From assembly GCF_003946045.1 (NCBI RefSeq), contig NZ_RHNW01000004.1, positions 1 to 64,000 on the forward strand: 64,000 nucleotides of DNA. Direction: 5' to 3'. Positions within the stretch are counted from its first letter, which is position 1. The number at the start of each line of letters is the position of its first letter. Under the pieces are notes generated by a model that was not told the origin of the DNA, did no database searches, and saw nothing but the letters and a program-made list of their open reading frames with translations. This DNA comes from Levilactobacillus mulengensis. Lineage in GTDB: Bacteria > Bacillota > Bacilli > Lactobacillales > Lactobacillaceae. A program made the position numbers and the translations under genes. Below, in pieces: positions 55,473 through 63,078 of this stretch.

Positions 55473-56843
55473 TTAGTTTTTCGTAGCGGGTGCCGGTTGA
55501 AGGGTGACGGTGAACCGCGCACCATGGGGGTCGTTGTCCGTGACGGCAATATGGCCTTCGTTGAGCTGAACCAGCCGGGAAACGATGGACAGGCCGAGGC
55601 CGCTCCCTGCAATCTTGGTGGAACGAGAGGCGTCAACGCGGTAGAAACGTTCAAAAATGTGTTCGCGTTCCGCTTCTGGAATGCCAGCACCCTGGTCGGC
55701 CACGGTCAAGGTAACGGCGTCCTTGGTCTGGGCGACGGTCACGTTGATCGGCTGATCTTCAGGTGAATATTTATGCGCGTTATCCAGTAGCGCCGTCAAA
55801 ATTTGGTGGAGCATGTCCGTGTCGGCAAGCGCCATGACGGGCGTCTCAGGACTAACAAAGGTCACGGGTTGACTGACCAGGGGCTGATAGTGGTCAACGA
55901 CGGCCTGTCCCAGCTTGCTTAAATTCAGTGGCTGCAGGCTGACGTCGGCCCGGTCGGCACGCGACAGGTGGAGTAAGTTTTCAATTAAGTGTTGCATCCG
56001 CAGGGATTCCTGGTCGATGAAGCCGAGTGATTCGGGGATGACCTCTGGGTGCTGGTCGCCGCGACGTTCGATCAATTTAAGGTTACCGCGAATCGTGGCG
56101 ATAGGGGTGCGCAGTTCGTGCGAGGCGTCGGAAATGAATTGGCGTTCGCGTTTCAGGCGGCCGTTCTGGGCGGCCAGTAACTGGTTAAAATCACGTGCCA
56201 ACTGGGCGACTTCTACGGGTTCCTCGGGTTGCGGCAATTCGGCCTGGGTATTTTCCGGGCTGGCCGCGGCTTGTTGGGCCGCATTTGCGAGGGCCAGCGT
56301 CGGGGCGCTCAGACTCTTGGCCAGTCGCCGCACGTAGAGCAGACCAATCAGGAGACTCAGGCCGATGGCGATGATCAGAACAGCAATGAGAACGTGTAAA
56401 TTGCCAACCAGGACGTGCATACCAATATAGAGATAGTAAGTTCGCGTGCCAGTTCGCAGCGTTTCTGAGAAGTATAGCCCGCGTTTTTTAATGTAGACCA
56501 AGTGCGTAAAGGGGACCGAGACGGTGCTGGCGCTGGCAAGCTGACTCGTGTGCGGTAAGAGCGAGGTGGTCGTACCGTCTGCCTGTTTAATCAGAACAAA
56601 CGTGTTGTGAGAGTTCAGGCCACTGCCCTGGTTGACCGCGAGCCAGTCCTTAAAATTGCTGACCTGCGTAGTTTGCAGACTGGTGCTGAGTTTCTCCGCC
56701 TGGTCCTGCGCCCGCAGAAGTTGGTCGACCGTTAACGTGACGCTGACGGTGAGCACGATGATGAGGCCAATTGTCAGCAGCAGGCTGGTGATTGAGTGGC
56801 GAATGATATCTGTGTAAGTTCGTGGGGCGCGTTTAGTGCTCAT
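55473..56843 (-). CDS. Sensor histidine kinase
   Basis: A 456-residue kinase. ATG 56843 is preferred because GAAGGAAG is nine bases upstream. TM1 (about 17-39), an extracytoplasmic sensor domain (40-147), TM2 (about 148-171) and a HAMP linker precede the HisKA box with His242 (SDASHELRTP). The N box (LLDNAHKYSP), G1 (DQGAGIPEAE) and G2 (GSGLGLSI) are intact. It overlaps the response regulator gene by 11 bases. The signal is unknown. The small secreted protein divergent from the pair may belong to its response. Confidence 0.92.
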   Translation of the reverse strand: MSTKRAPRTYTDIIRHSITSLLLTIGLIIVLTVSVTLTVDQLLRAQDQAEKLSTSLQTTQVSNFKDWLAVNQGSGLNSHNTFVLIKQADGTTTSLLPHTSQLASASTVSVPFTHLVYIKKRGLYFSETLRTGTRTYYLYIGMHVLVGNLHVLIAVLIIAIGLSLLIGLLYVRRLAKSLSAPTLALANAAQQAAASPENTQAELPQPEEPVEVAQLARDFNQLLAAQNGRLKRERQFISDASHELRTPIATIRGNLKLIERRGDQHPEVIPESLGFIDQESLRMQHLIENLLHLSRADRADVSLQPLNLSKLGQAVVDHYQPLVSQPVTFVSPETPVMALADTDMLHQILTALLDNAHKYSPEDQPINVTVAQTKDAVTLTVADQGAGIPEAEREHIFERFYRVDASRSTKIAGSGLGLSIVSRLVQLNEGHIAVTDNDPHGARFTVTLQPAPATKN

Positions 56844-57534
56844 CGGCGTCATCTTCCTTCAAACTGTAGCCGACACCCCGAATCGTGTGGAACAGGTTGG
56901 GGGCACCGGCGACGTCAATTTTGTTCCGGAGGTAGCCGATGTACACGTCGACCACGTTCTGTTGGCCGAGAAAGTCCACGCCCCAGACGTTGTCGAGCAG
57001 TTCGTCACGGGTGAAGACTTGACCGGGATGTTGTAGGAGAAAGAGGAGTAGATCGTACTCACGTTGGGTCAACTGAATGGTTTTGCCGGCGCGGTCGACT
57101 TGGCGCGTCTTGGTGACCAGCGTCAGGTCGCCTAAGGTATAGGTCTGGTCCAGGCCGCTTTGATGGGCCGTGCGGCGTTGGATAACCCGGATGCGGGCGA
57201 GGAGTTCTTCAATTTCAAAGGGTTTCGTGATGTAATCGTCGGCCCCGTTGTCCAGGCCGGTGACCTTGTCGCCCAGGTAATCGCGGGCGGTCATCATGAT
57301 GACGGGGAGTTCATCGTGTTTGCGAATCCGTCGTAGGACCTCCATGCCGTCCATCTTGGGCAGCATCCAGTCCAACAGAACCAGTAGTAGGTTATCTTTT
57401 TCGCGCTGGTAAGTTTCCCAGGCGGCTTCGCCATCGGCGGCGGTCAGAACGTTAAAATCTTCAAAGGTGAGTTCCTTAGCCACGTAACTGGCCAGGCCCT
57501 CTTCGTCTTCAACGAGTAAAATGGTATTTTTCAT
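56833..57534 (-). CDS. OmpR-family response regulator
   Basis: A 233-residue regulator. ATG 57534 (MKNTILLVEDEEG) is chosen because AAAGGAG lies upstream and the receiver starts there. The frame upstream to 57681 is repeat sequence. Acidic pocket Glu9-Asp10-Glu11, phosphoacceptor Asp55 (LVLLDWMLP), Lys in YITKPF and a C-terminal winged helix (about 135-230, with VFTRDELLDNVWG and VDVYIGYLRNKID). It forms a two-component system with the overlapping kinase gene. A type A element lies about 90 bases upstream. Confidence 0.93.
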   Translation of the reverse strand: MKNTILLVEDEEGLASYVAKELTFEDFNVLTAADGEAAWETYQREKDNLLLVLLDWMLPKMDGMEVLRRIRKHDELPVIMMTARDYLGDKVTGLDNGADDYITKPFEIEELLARIRVIQRRTAHQSGLDQTYTLGDLTLVTKTRQVDRAGKTIQLTQREYDLLLFLLQHPGQVFTRDELLDNVWGVDFLGQQNVVDVYIGYLRNKIDVAGAPNLFHTIRGVGYSLKEDDADEH

Positions 57535-57624
57535 TTTGTAGTGGACTCCTTTACTATCGCAGTGAGTTACGATTAGTGTAGCATGTAAACGCATTTGTTG
57601 CTGGGTAAATGGCGTGCTTGTTTG

Positions 57625-57810
57625 CGCCTTACCGGGTGACGAAAATAGGTCGGCACGCGGTGGGCGGACGCCTGAAGCCAAGGGGCGGTCTTCAGCCTTA
57701 CTTTGAGTCTCGAAAGGCGAGTCTCAAAGATACCAATTCGCTAAACGGTAAAAATCACCGTTTAGCGAATTCCCACGGCTGAACCTATTTTGCCGCCCAC
57801 ACGGCTTACA
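57625..57810 (+). repeat. Structured intergenic element, type A
   Basis: Arms AAAATAGGT (57642-57650) and ACCTATTTT (57783-57791). Inside are GAAGCC-AAGG-GGCGGTCTTC, CTTTGAG/CTCAAAG and a perfect 15-bp hairpin AATTCGCTAAACGGT/ACCGTTTAGCGAATT. The left end is GCCTTACCGGG, the right end ACGGCTTAC. It sits between the divergent response regulator and secreted-protein genes. Confidence 0.85.
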
Positions 57811-58014
57811 GGGATTTAACCAACAAAAACGGATTTGCTAGCTAATCTTTGTAGAAATACTGTTTGTACTTAAATAGATGGTCAATCGAAAATAACCGAA
57901 ACCTAAGAAATTCACAGATTAACCTTAGCGTGCCTTCAAGATTTAGCGGGTAAATGCATGGTATAACTAACACATGCTTAATAACGAACGAAAATCAATG
58001 GAGGAGTGGTTGTA

Positions 58015-58314
58015 ATGACTAAAGTAAAAGCAATGATGATGAAAGTAATGTTGGGGGCGATGACGGTAGCAACACTGCTGGGAACGTCTGCTGGTGCTTC
58101 AGCTGCGACAACGGCAACTGCCACGGCGACCGCTCCGCGTATTGAACGGACGACGATTCAATTTAACTCCCGGCCTGACACGACGGTTCAAGTGGTGAAG
58201 ATTAAGTTGCACAAACCAACGACGACCAAGCAAATTTCCAATCAGGTCCAGACGGCCGTTGATGCTAGTGCGCTCAACCTCGACCGGCAACACACAGATA
58301 GTCAGCTGAAATAA
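58015..58314 (+). CDS. Small secreted Ala/Thr-rich protein
   Basis: A 99-residue protein with SD GGAGGAG. The signal peptide is MTKVKAMMMKVMLGAMTVATLLG followed by a cleavable SAGASAA-type end. The mature part (about 66 residues) begins with an Ala/Thr repeat and continues as a polar, basic segment (TTVQVVKIKLHKPTTTKQISN). I do not recognise the family. It is divergent from the two-component system, so it may be one of its targets. That is inference from position only. Confidence 0.65.
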   Translation: MTKVKAMMMKVMLGAMTVATLLGTSAGASAATTATATATAPRIERTTIQFNSRPDTTVQVVKIKLHKPTTTKQISNQVQTAVDASALNLDRQHTDSQLK

Positions 58315-58390
58315 GCATACCGGCCGCAACTTAAAGTTAGCCAAAAAGACCAGTAGCGGCGGGACCGTTGCTGATTTTTTGGCTAGCAAT

Positions 58391-58438
58391 AAAAAAAGAC
58401 TAGTCCTAACACTCATTAACAGCTAGGGCTAGTCTTTA
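58391..58438. terminator. Bidirectional terminator
   Basis: AAAGACTAGTCCTAA and TAGGGCTAGTCTTT form the stem, with an A run before and T-rich sequence after. It serves the secreted-protein gene and the convergent NmrA-like gene. Confidence 0.75.
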
Positions 58439-58457
58439 GATGAACTTGTTTTGCCTC

Positions 58458-59099
58458 TTACTTAATCGCGTCAGCAACAGCCACATCACCGTTAACAATG
58501 GCAATGATCTGCTTAGGTTGGGGATGCTTGACGACGGCCACAACAGCAGCGGCCACGTCGCTGCGCGTGATCTTAGAAGAATCGGCGTTAGCGGGATCCA
58601 CGGAAATCTTTCCGGTTGGGTCATCGTTCGTTAATATCCCGGGACGGACAATTGTGTAATCCAGGTTAGTCCGGTGCTGGAGCCATTGGTCGGCGTAGTA
58701 TTTAGCCACGTAGTAGGGACGAATCCCAGACTTTTCCCAGAAGCTGCGGTCGTCGGTGCCCAGGGCACTCACGATGATGAACCGCTTGATGCCGGCCTTT
58801 TCCGTTGCAATCATCGACTTGATGGCCCCATCTAAATCAATATTCAGGGTCATGTCGTCCCCGGTACTGCCGCCAGAGCCAGCGGAGAAGACGACGGTGT
58901 CGACCCCGTTCATGGCGGGCACCATGGCATCTGCCGTCCCCATCAGGTCAAACATGCGGGCTTGGCCGCCCAGTTTGGTGATAGTTTCAGCCTGTTCCGC
59001 GTTCCGAATGGCCCCGTAGACGGTTTCCCCGGTTGCGGCGAGTTGTTGAACAATGTGCTGGCCAACTTGGCCGTGAGCACCAATAATTAAGGTTGTCAT
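58458..59099 (-). CDS. NmrA/SDR-type NAD(P)-binding protein
   Basis: A 213-residue atypical SDR. GAHGQVGQHI (7-16) binds the dinucleotide. Arg33 in AIRNAEQ suggests NADP. FSAGSGGSTGDD, IIVSALGTDD and YYVAKYYADQWL (YxxxK) follow, then VRPGIL. Members are often stress-induced oxidoreductases or redox sensors. The SD is AGGAGG before ATG 59099. It is a single gene. Confidence 0.82.
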   Translation of the reverse strand: MTTLIIGAHGQVGQHIVQQLAATGETVYGAIRNAEQAETITKLGGQARMFDLMGTADAMVPAMNGVDTVVFSAGSGGSTGDDMTLNIDLDGAIKSMIATEKAGIKRFIIVSALGTDDRSFWEKSGIRPYYVAKYYADQWLQHRTNLDYTIVRPGILTNDDPTGKISVDPANADSSKITRSDVAAAVVAVVKHPQPKQIIAIVNGDVAVADAIK

Positions 59100-59522
59100 G
59101 AAAATTCCTCCTATACGCAGGTTAATTTACTAACTTCCACTGTAACGGTTTTGGGGGCTAATTTCAGCTATTGTGACTCAGAATGGCGTTGGCAACGGGT
59201 GACAACCCGGGTGGAAATGGGGGAAATAACCCAAATGCTTTGACGATTTTTACGGGATAATTACCCGTGAAGACTGGTCTCACAACGATTCAATTGTGCA
59301 CGGTTGATTTGTGAAATAGATTACGATAGTTCCGAGCTGGTTTTTCACCTGATAAGCCGTATAATAGAGACAAATATCCCTGACGAGTTAGGTCACCTGC
59401 TGGTTCCAAATGGGGGGAGCAGTGAGTGTTAACTAAAATGTAACCGTTTTAGTTGGCCTGAACATTGTTAACTGACTGTACTTAGGGAGAACTTATTTAA
59501 ATAGAAAAGGGGTCGTTTAATT
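59100..59522. other. Intergenic region with the ndh promoter
   Basis: TATAAT at 59360-59365 is the best -10 box for ndh (weak -35), giving a leader of about 150 bases. The leader contains a CTGCT/AGCAG stem and an AACTAAAA/TTTTAGTT hairpin. A Rex-like half site (TTGTGAAA) lies at about 59309 upstream of the promoter. No gene is seen. Confidence 0.45.
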
Positions 59523-60734
59523 ATGGCAACGATTTTAGTTCTAGGTGGCGGGTACGCCGGTATGCGGGCCATCAAGTTCTTACAACGTGAGGTTCCCAGT
59601 GAAGACAAGATTGTTTTAGTGGATAAGACGGGGACTCATACCGAGAAAACCAATTTACATGAGGTGGCGGCCGGGACCATTGCGCCGGACCGGATTACTT
59701 ACGAGATCAACGATGTGATTGGCAGCCGGGTCGAATTTATTCGCGATACGGTCACTAACGTGGATGTCGATCAGAAACAAGTCACGTTGACGGAACACGA
59801 ACCATTGACCTACGATTACCTGGTCTTGGCGCTAGGGTTCCAGTCCGAAACGTTCGGCTTAAAGGGCGCCGCGGAAAATGCCTTACCAATGGATGACTTG
59901 GAAACGTCTGAAGCCGTTTACCAACACATCGAGGCCAAGGCCAAGCATTATGCTGAAACGCAGGACCCAAACGACTTATCAATCGCCGTTTGTGGGGCCG
60001 GGTTTACCGGGATCGAATTGCTGGGTGAACTGAGCCAGTCCCTGCCAAAGCTCCAGACGCGCTACAACACGCCAGCCTTTAAGGTGACCTGTCTAGAAAT
60101 GGGCAAGAGCATTTTGCCAATGTTTGACAAGTCCCTGGCCGACTACGCGCTGGCCTTCATGGACAAACACAACATTGAAATGAAACTGGGCGCCGCCATT
60201 ACCGAAATCAAGCCGGGCGCAGTGGTTTACCAGGATAAGAATACGGACGATGAAACGCCACACGAAGTCGCTGCCAACACGATTGTTTGGACCGTGGGGG
60301 TCAGTGGTTCGCAAGTCATTGCCGACTCTGGCTTTGAACAACGGCGGAACCGGGTCGTGGTGAAGGATGATTTGACCTTGGACGGCCACCCCGAAGTTTA
60401 CATCATTGGGGATGTCTCCGCGGTCATGGATCCAGCCAGCAACCGGCCTTACCCAACGACGGCGCAAATTGCTTTGGCCTGCGGGTCACACGCGGCCAAG
60501 AACATTGGATTAGCGCTGCGGGGTCATGAAACGCGGCCATTCGTCTACAAGTCTAGTGGGACCGTGGCCTCACTGAGCGACCGCGATGGAATCGGTGAAA
60601 TCTTCAGCAGTAACAAGAAGATTCACGGCTACATCGCCTCAGCTATGAAGAAGATCATTACCGACCGTTCCTTAATGGAAAGTGCCCACTTGAGTACCAC
60701 CTTAGCTAAGGGCCGATTCGATCTTTACCACTAA
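59523..60734 (+). CDS. ndh: Type II NADH dehydrogenase (NDH-2)
   Basis: A 403-residue flavoprotein. GGGYAGMRA (8-16) binds FAD, GAGFTGIELLGEL (about 158-170) binds NADH, and IIGDVSA (about 297-303) with PTTAQIA completes the FAD and quinone-site region. The C-terminal amphipathic end fits peripheral membrane attachment. It would oxidise NADH and reduce menaquinone or another quinone without proton pumping. In lactobacilli this supports facultative respiration when haem and quinone are supplied. The SD is AAAAGGGG before ATG 59523. Confidence 0.9.
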   Translation: MATILVLGGGYAGMRAIKFLQREVPSEDKIVLVDKTGTHTEKTNLHEVAAGTIAPDRITYEINDVIGSRVEFIRDTVTNVDVDQKQVTLTEHEPLTYDYLVLALGFQSETFGLKGAAENALPMDDLETSEAVYQHIEAKAKHYAETQDPNDLSIAVCGAGFTGIELLGELSQSLPKLQTRYNTPAFKVTCLEMGKSILPMFDKSLADYALAFMDKHNIEMKLGAAITEIKPGAVVYQDKNTDDETPHEVAANTIVWTVGVSGSQVIADSGFEQRRNRVVVKDDLTLDGHPEVYIIGDVSAVMDPASNRPYPTTAQIALACGSHAAKNIGLALRGHETRPFVYKSSGTVASLSDRDGIGEIFSSNKKIHGYIASAMKKIITDRSLMESAHLSTTLAKGRFDLYH

Positions 60735-60754
60735 ACCGTTACATGGTCGTTGTC

Positions 60755-60938
60755 CGGGGGCCTTACCGGGCAGTGAAAATAGGCCGTGACGCTGTGGGCG
60801 GCCGCCGGAAGCCATAGAGCGGTCTTCCAGCTTAGGTTGAGCCGAAAAGCGCGTCTCAAAGATACCAGTTGTCTAAGCGGTAAACCGCTAAGACAACTCC
60901 CACGGCTGAGCCTATTTTCACTGCCCTCACGGCTAACA
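60755..60938 (+). repeat. Structured intergenic element, type A
   Basis: Perfect 17-bp outer arms GGGCAGTGAAAATAGGC (60769-60785) and its complement (60910-60926). Inside are GGAAGCC-ATAG-AGCGGTCTTCC, TTGAG/CTCAA and AGTTGTCTAAGCGGT/ACCGCTAAGACAACT. Ends are GCCTTACCGGG and CCCTCACGGC. It starts about 20 bases after ndh. Confidence 0.9.
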
Positions 60939-61105
60939 TGGATGAGATCAGTCACGATTTGTGGGCTAATTAAAGAGCTTATCAGAGGTGTAGATATTTC
61001 CTGGAAATCAGGTGATGTCTACGCCTTTTTGTGTTGCGCTGGGGTGATGCAAGTGGACAGAGAGGACGTTTGTCTCAGTCTCTGATGGCATGGACGGATA
61101 ATTTT

Positions 61106-61283
61106 AGCCGGAGGAGGCCAGGACGGAGCCAGCTGTGTCGGCGGTGTTGGTCGGGGTTCCCGGCCTACAGCGCGGGGCGAGCTTTGAGACACGGGCCTTG
61201 TGGCTCAAAGTCGAGGTGGAAGCCCGTCCCTCAGGCTGGAACCGACCCCATAGCAGGCGGAGCTCCTGGCAGCCGCAGGCGAC
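61106..61283 (+). repeat. Structured intergenic element, type B
   Basis: Arms GCCAGGA (61117-61123) and TCCTGGC (61264-61270). Inside are CTGTGTCGGCGGTGTTGG, GGTCGGG/CCCGGCC, CTTTGAG...CTCAAAG and GGCTGGAACCGACCCCATAG. Ends are CCGGAGG and CCGCAGG. Confidence 0.8.
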
Positions 61284-61402
61284 ATTATTCGTCAATCTAA
61301 TCAGAGAAATATGACAAATTGGTAACAGATTGGCCTAGACGAGGGGGCAAGTTAGCCGACGCGCTTTTTTAATGGTAAAATTAAGCAAAAAGGGGAATGA
61401 CG

Positions 61403-61927
61403 ATGCTACAAAAACGCTTGGAGACGCCCTTGGGACCGGTTACGTTGATGTCGGATGGCCTGTCCTTGACCGGGTTATGGTTTACGGACCAAAAGTATTA
61501 TGGTAGTACATTACCTAAACTGACTTTGGTAGCGGAACGCCCCATCTTTGCGAAGGTTGAGACGTGGCTGGCTGATTATTTCGCTGGGAAACAACCACCC
61601 GTTAATTTCCCGGTTCGGCCGCAAGGAACGCCTTTCCGGCAGGCCGTCTGGCAACAGTTACAACGGATTCCTTATGGTCAGGTGCGCACGTACGGTGAAC
61701 TAGCTGCCGACGTGGGCGAGCAGTTGGGCCATTTCGTTGGCGCCCAAGCGATTGGCGGCGCAGTAGGGCACAATCCAATCAGTCTGGTCGTGCCCTGCCA
61801 CCGGGTCGTCGCAGGTGATGGCGATTTGACCGGATACGCTGGTGGGTTACCACGGAAACAGGCCTTGCTTCGACTAGAAGGGTCGTTAAAATCAAACGAA
61901 ATTAAGGTGAATTTCGAAGAAAACTGA
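61403..61927 (+). CDS. ogt: Methylated-DNA--protein-cysteine methyltransferase
   Basis: A 174-residue DNA repair protein that transfers O6-alkyl groups from guanine to itself. The second ATG (61403) is chosen because AAAGGGG lies eight bases upstream, while the first (61397) is too close to it. Active-site Cys132 in VVPCHRVV, the GTPFRQAVWQ helix and TYGELA recognition region, and YAGGLPRKQALL are all present. It is a single gene. Confidence 0.93.
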   Translation: MLQKRLETPLGPVTLMSDGLSLTGLWFTDQKYYGSTLPKLTLVAERPIFAKVETWLADYFAGKQPPVNFPVRPQGTPFRQAVWQQLQRIPYGQVRTYGELAADVGEQLGHFVGAQAIGGAVGHNPISLVVPCHRVVAGDGDLTGYAGGLPRKQALLRLEGSLKSNEIKVNFEEN

Positions 61928-62214
61928 CCATTTTTTCCGAAATCTACGGAATTATTACCTATTGCGCGCAAATCTATCGCACAATAGGCCCCCAGTTATG
62001 CTATAATCAATCGTGTTCAAATACTGAAGAGTACGATTATTAATAGACATAATCGGTTGATAAAATTGCGCGAAAGGGGTTTCTTCTCACCGAAGAACGC
62101 GTATAATTTTAATCAGCTTAGGACGTTAGTTAAAGTTACTGACTGCCGGGGGGATAAGTCAGTGACGATTAATACTTAAACTTAAATGGTGTGTAAATGA
62201 TTGGAGGTATCACG

Positions 62215-62781
62215 ATGGCTGCATCGGAAACTAAGGAGCGCATTGCGGAGGCCTTGGCTTCGTTGTTGAACCACAACACGTTCGATAAGATTACGGTCCG
62301 TGAAATTGCGGACGAAGCGGAAGTTCACCGGAAGACGTTTTATTACTATTTCGCAGACAAGTATGAGCTATTAGCTTTTGTCTACGAGCACTTCATTGTG
62401 GAAGCGCCACGTCGCGAACAACCAATGACGTTGACCCTAGAGAACTGGCGACCAGCAGTAATTCAATTACTGGAACGGATCGCAGACCATTCAAAGATTT
62501 TCCTAAACGCTTATCCGTATGACGATGGTGTTTGGCGGCAATCCACGAATGAATTTGTGGCGTCACGACTGTCAATTTTGCTCCACGCAATGCCTGAGTA
62601 CCGTTACTTAAAAGAAGATGTCATTGACACTTCAGCGGAATTTATCGCTGCCGGGGCGTTAGGCATCATCAACAAATGGGCCAATGATAACTTCACGGCA
62701 AGTCCGCGAACGGTTTTGGACCAAATTACGACGGCTAACCGGCTGTTCAACGGGATTTTGGATCGTTGGAAGTTGAGTTAA
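62215..62781 (+). CDS. TetR-family transcriptional regulator
   Basis: A 188-residue regulator. ATG 62215 follows GGAGG by ten bases. The N-terminal helix-turn-helix (ITVREIADEAEVHRKTFYYYFADKYEL split over about 27-58) is typical. The C-terminal domain resembles the DhaS-like TetR_C_8 group. Its neighbour downstream is an aldehyde dehydrogenase gene, which could be a target, but a terminator and about 300 bases lie between. Confidence 0.88.
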   Translation: MAASETKERIAEALASLLNHNTFDKITVREIADEAEVHRKTFYYYFADKYELLAFVYEHFIVEAPRREQPMTLTLENWRPAVIQLLERIADHSKIFLNAYPYDDGVWRQSTNEFVASRLSILLHAMPEYRYLKEDVIDTSAEFIAAGALGIINKWANDNFTASPRTVLDQITTANRLFNGILDRWKLS

Positions 62782-62802
62782 CGCCTATATAAGCGTCACC
62801 GC

Positions 62803-62833
62803 GGGTCACTGTCAGTCAGTGACTCTTTTTTTG
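62803..62833 (+). terminator. Terminator of the TetR gene
   Basis: GGTCACTG and CAGTGACTC flank TCAGT, followed by eight T. Confidence 0.8.
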
Positions 62834-62921
62834 ACGAAAAAATTACCGACTAATTGTCAAACCAAACGATTGGTTGCGGGCCAAAATGGATAAAAACTTA
62901 CTAGACCAATTACGGAAAATG

Positions 62922-62931
62922 CAACCGGTTG
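62922..62931. promoter_or_regulatory. Second copy of the CAACCGGTTG palindrome
   Basis: Identical to the palindrome in the GH13 leader, here about 148 bases before the aldehyde dehydrogenase gene. Shared control is possible. Confidence 0.3.
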
Positions 62932-63078
62932 AAAGCGGTTTAGCCTGCCCGTTTCACTAATAATTTGCTTGAAACGTCACAAACAAAGCACTGGTATTGC
63001 GCTATTTTAAAAGGTATAGTAACTCTCGTAAGGGGTTACATTGTGAATTCAGGATGACCCCATAAGGAGGAAATTAGA

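Noticed and set aside
57535-57681. N-terminal extension of the response regulator
   Set aside because: Response regulators start at the receiver domain. The extension comes from repeat DNA and lies upstream of the SD.
59309-59326. Rex operator upstream of ndh
   Set aside because: Only the left half (TTGTGAAA) fits. The right half (ATTACGA) deviates too much, and the site is more than 190 bases from the gene.
60755-60938. Cloverleaf-like fold taken as a tRNA or T-box
   Set aside because: The arms are far too long, and there is no CCA-type acceptor, anticodon arm of normal size, or T-box sequence. It belongs to the type A repeat family.
62886-62960. 24-codon frame starting MDKNLLDQLRKMQ
   Set aside because: There is no convincing ribosome-binding site and no recognisable signal. 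It overlaps a candidate operator. Too little evidence for a peptide gene.
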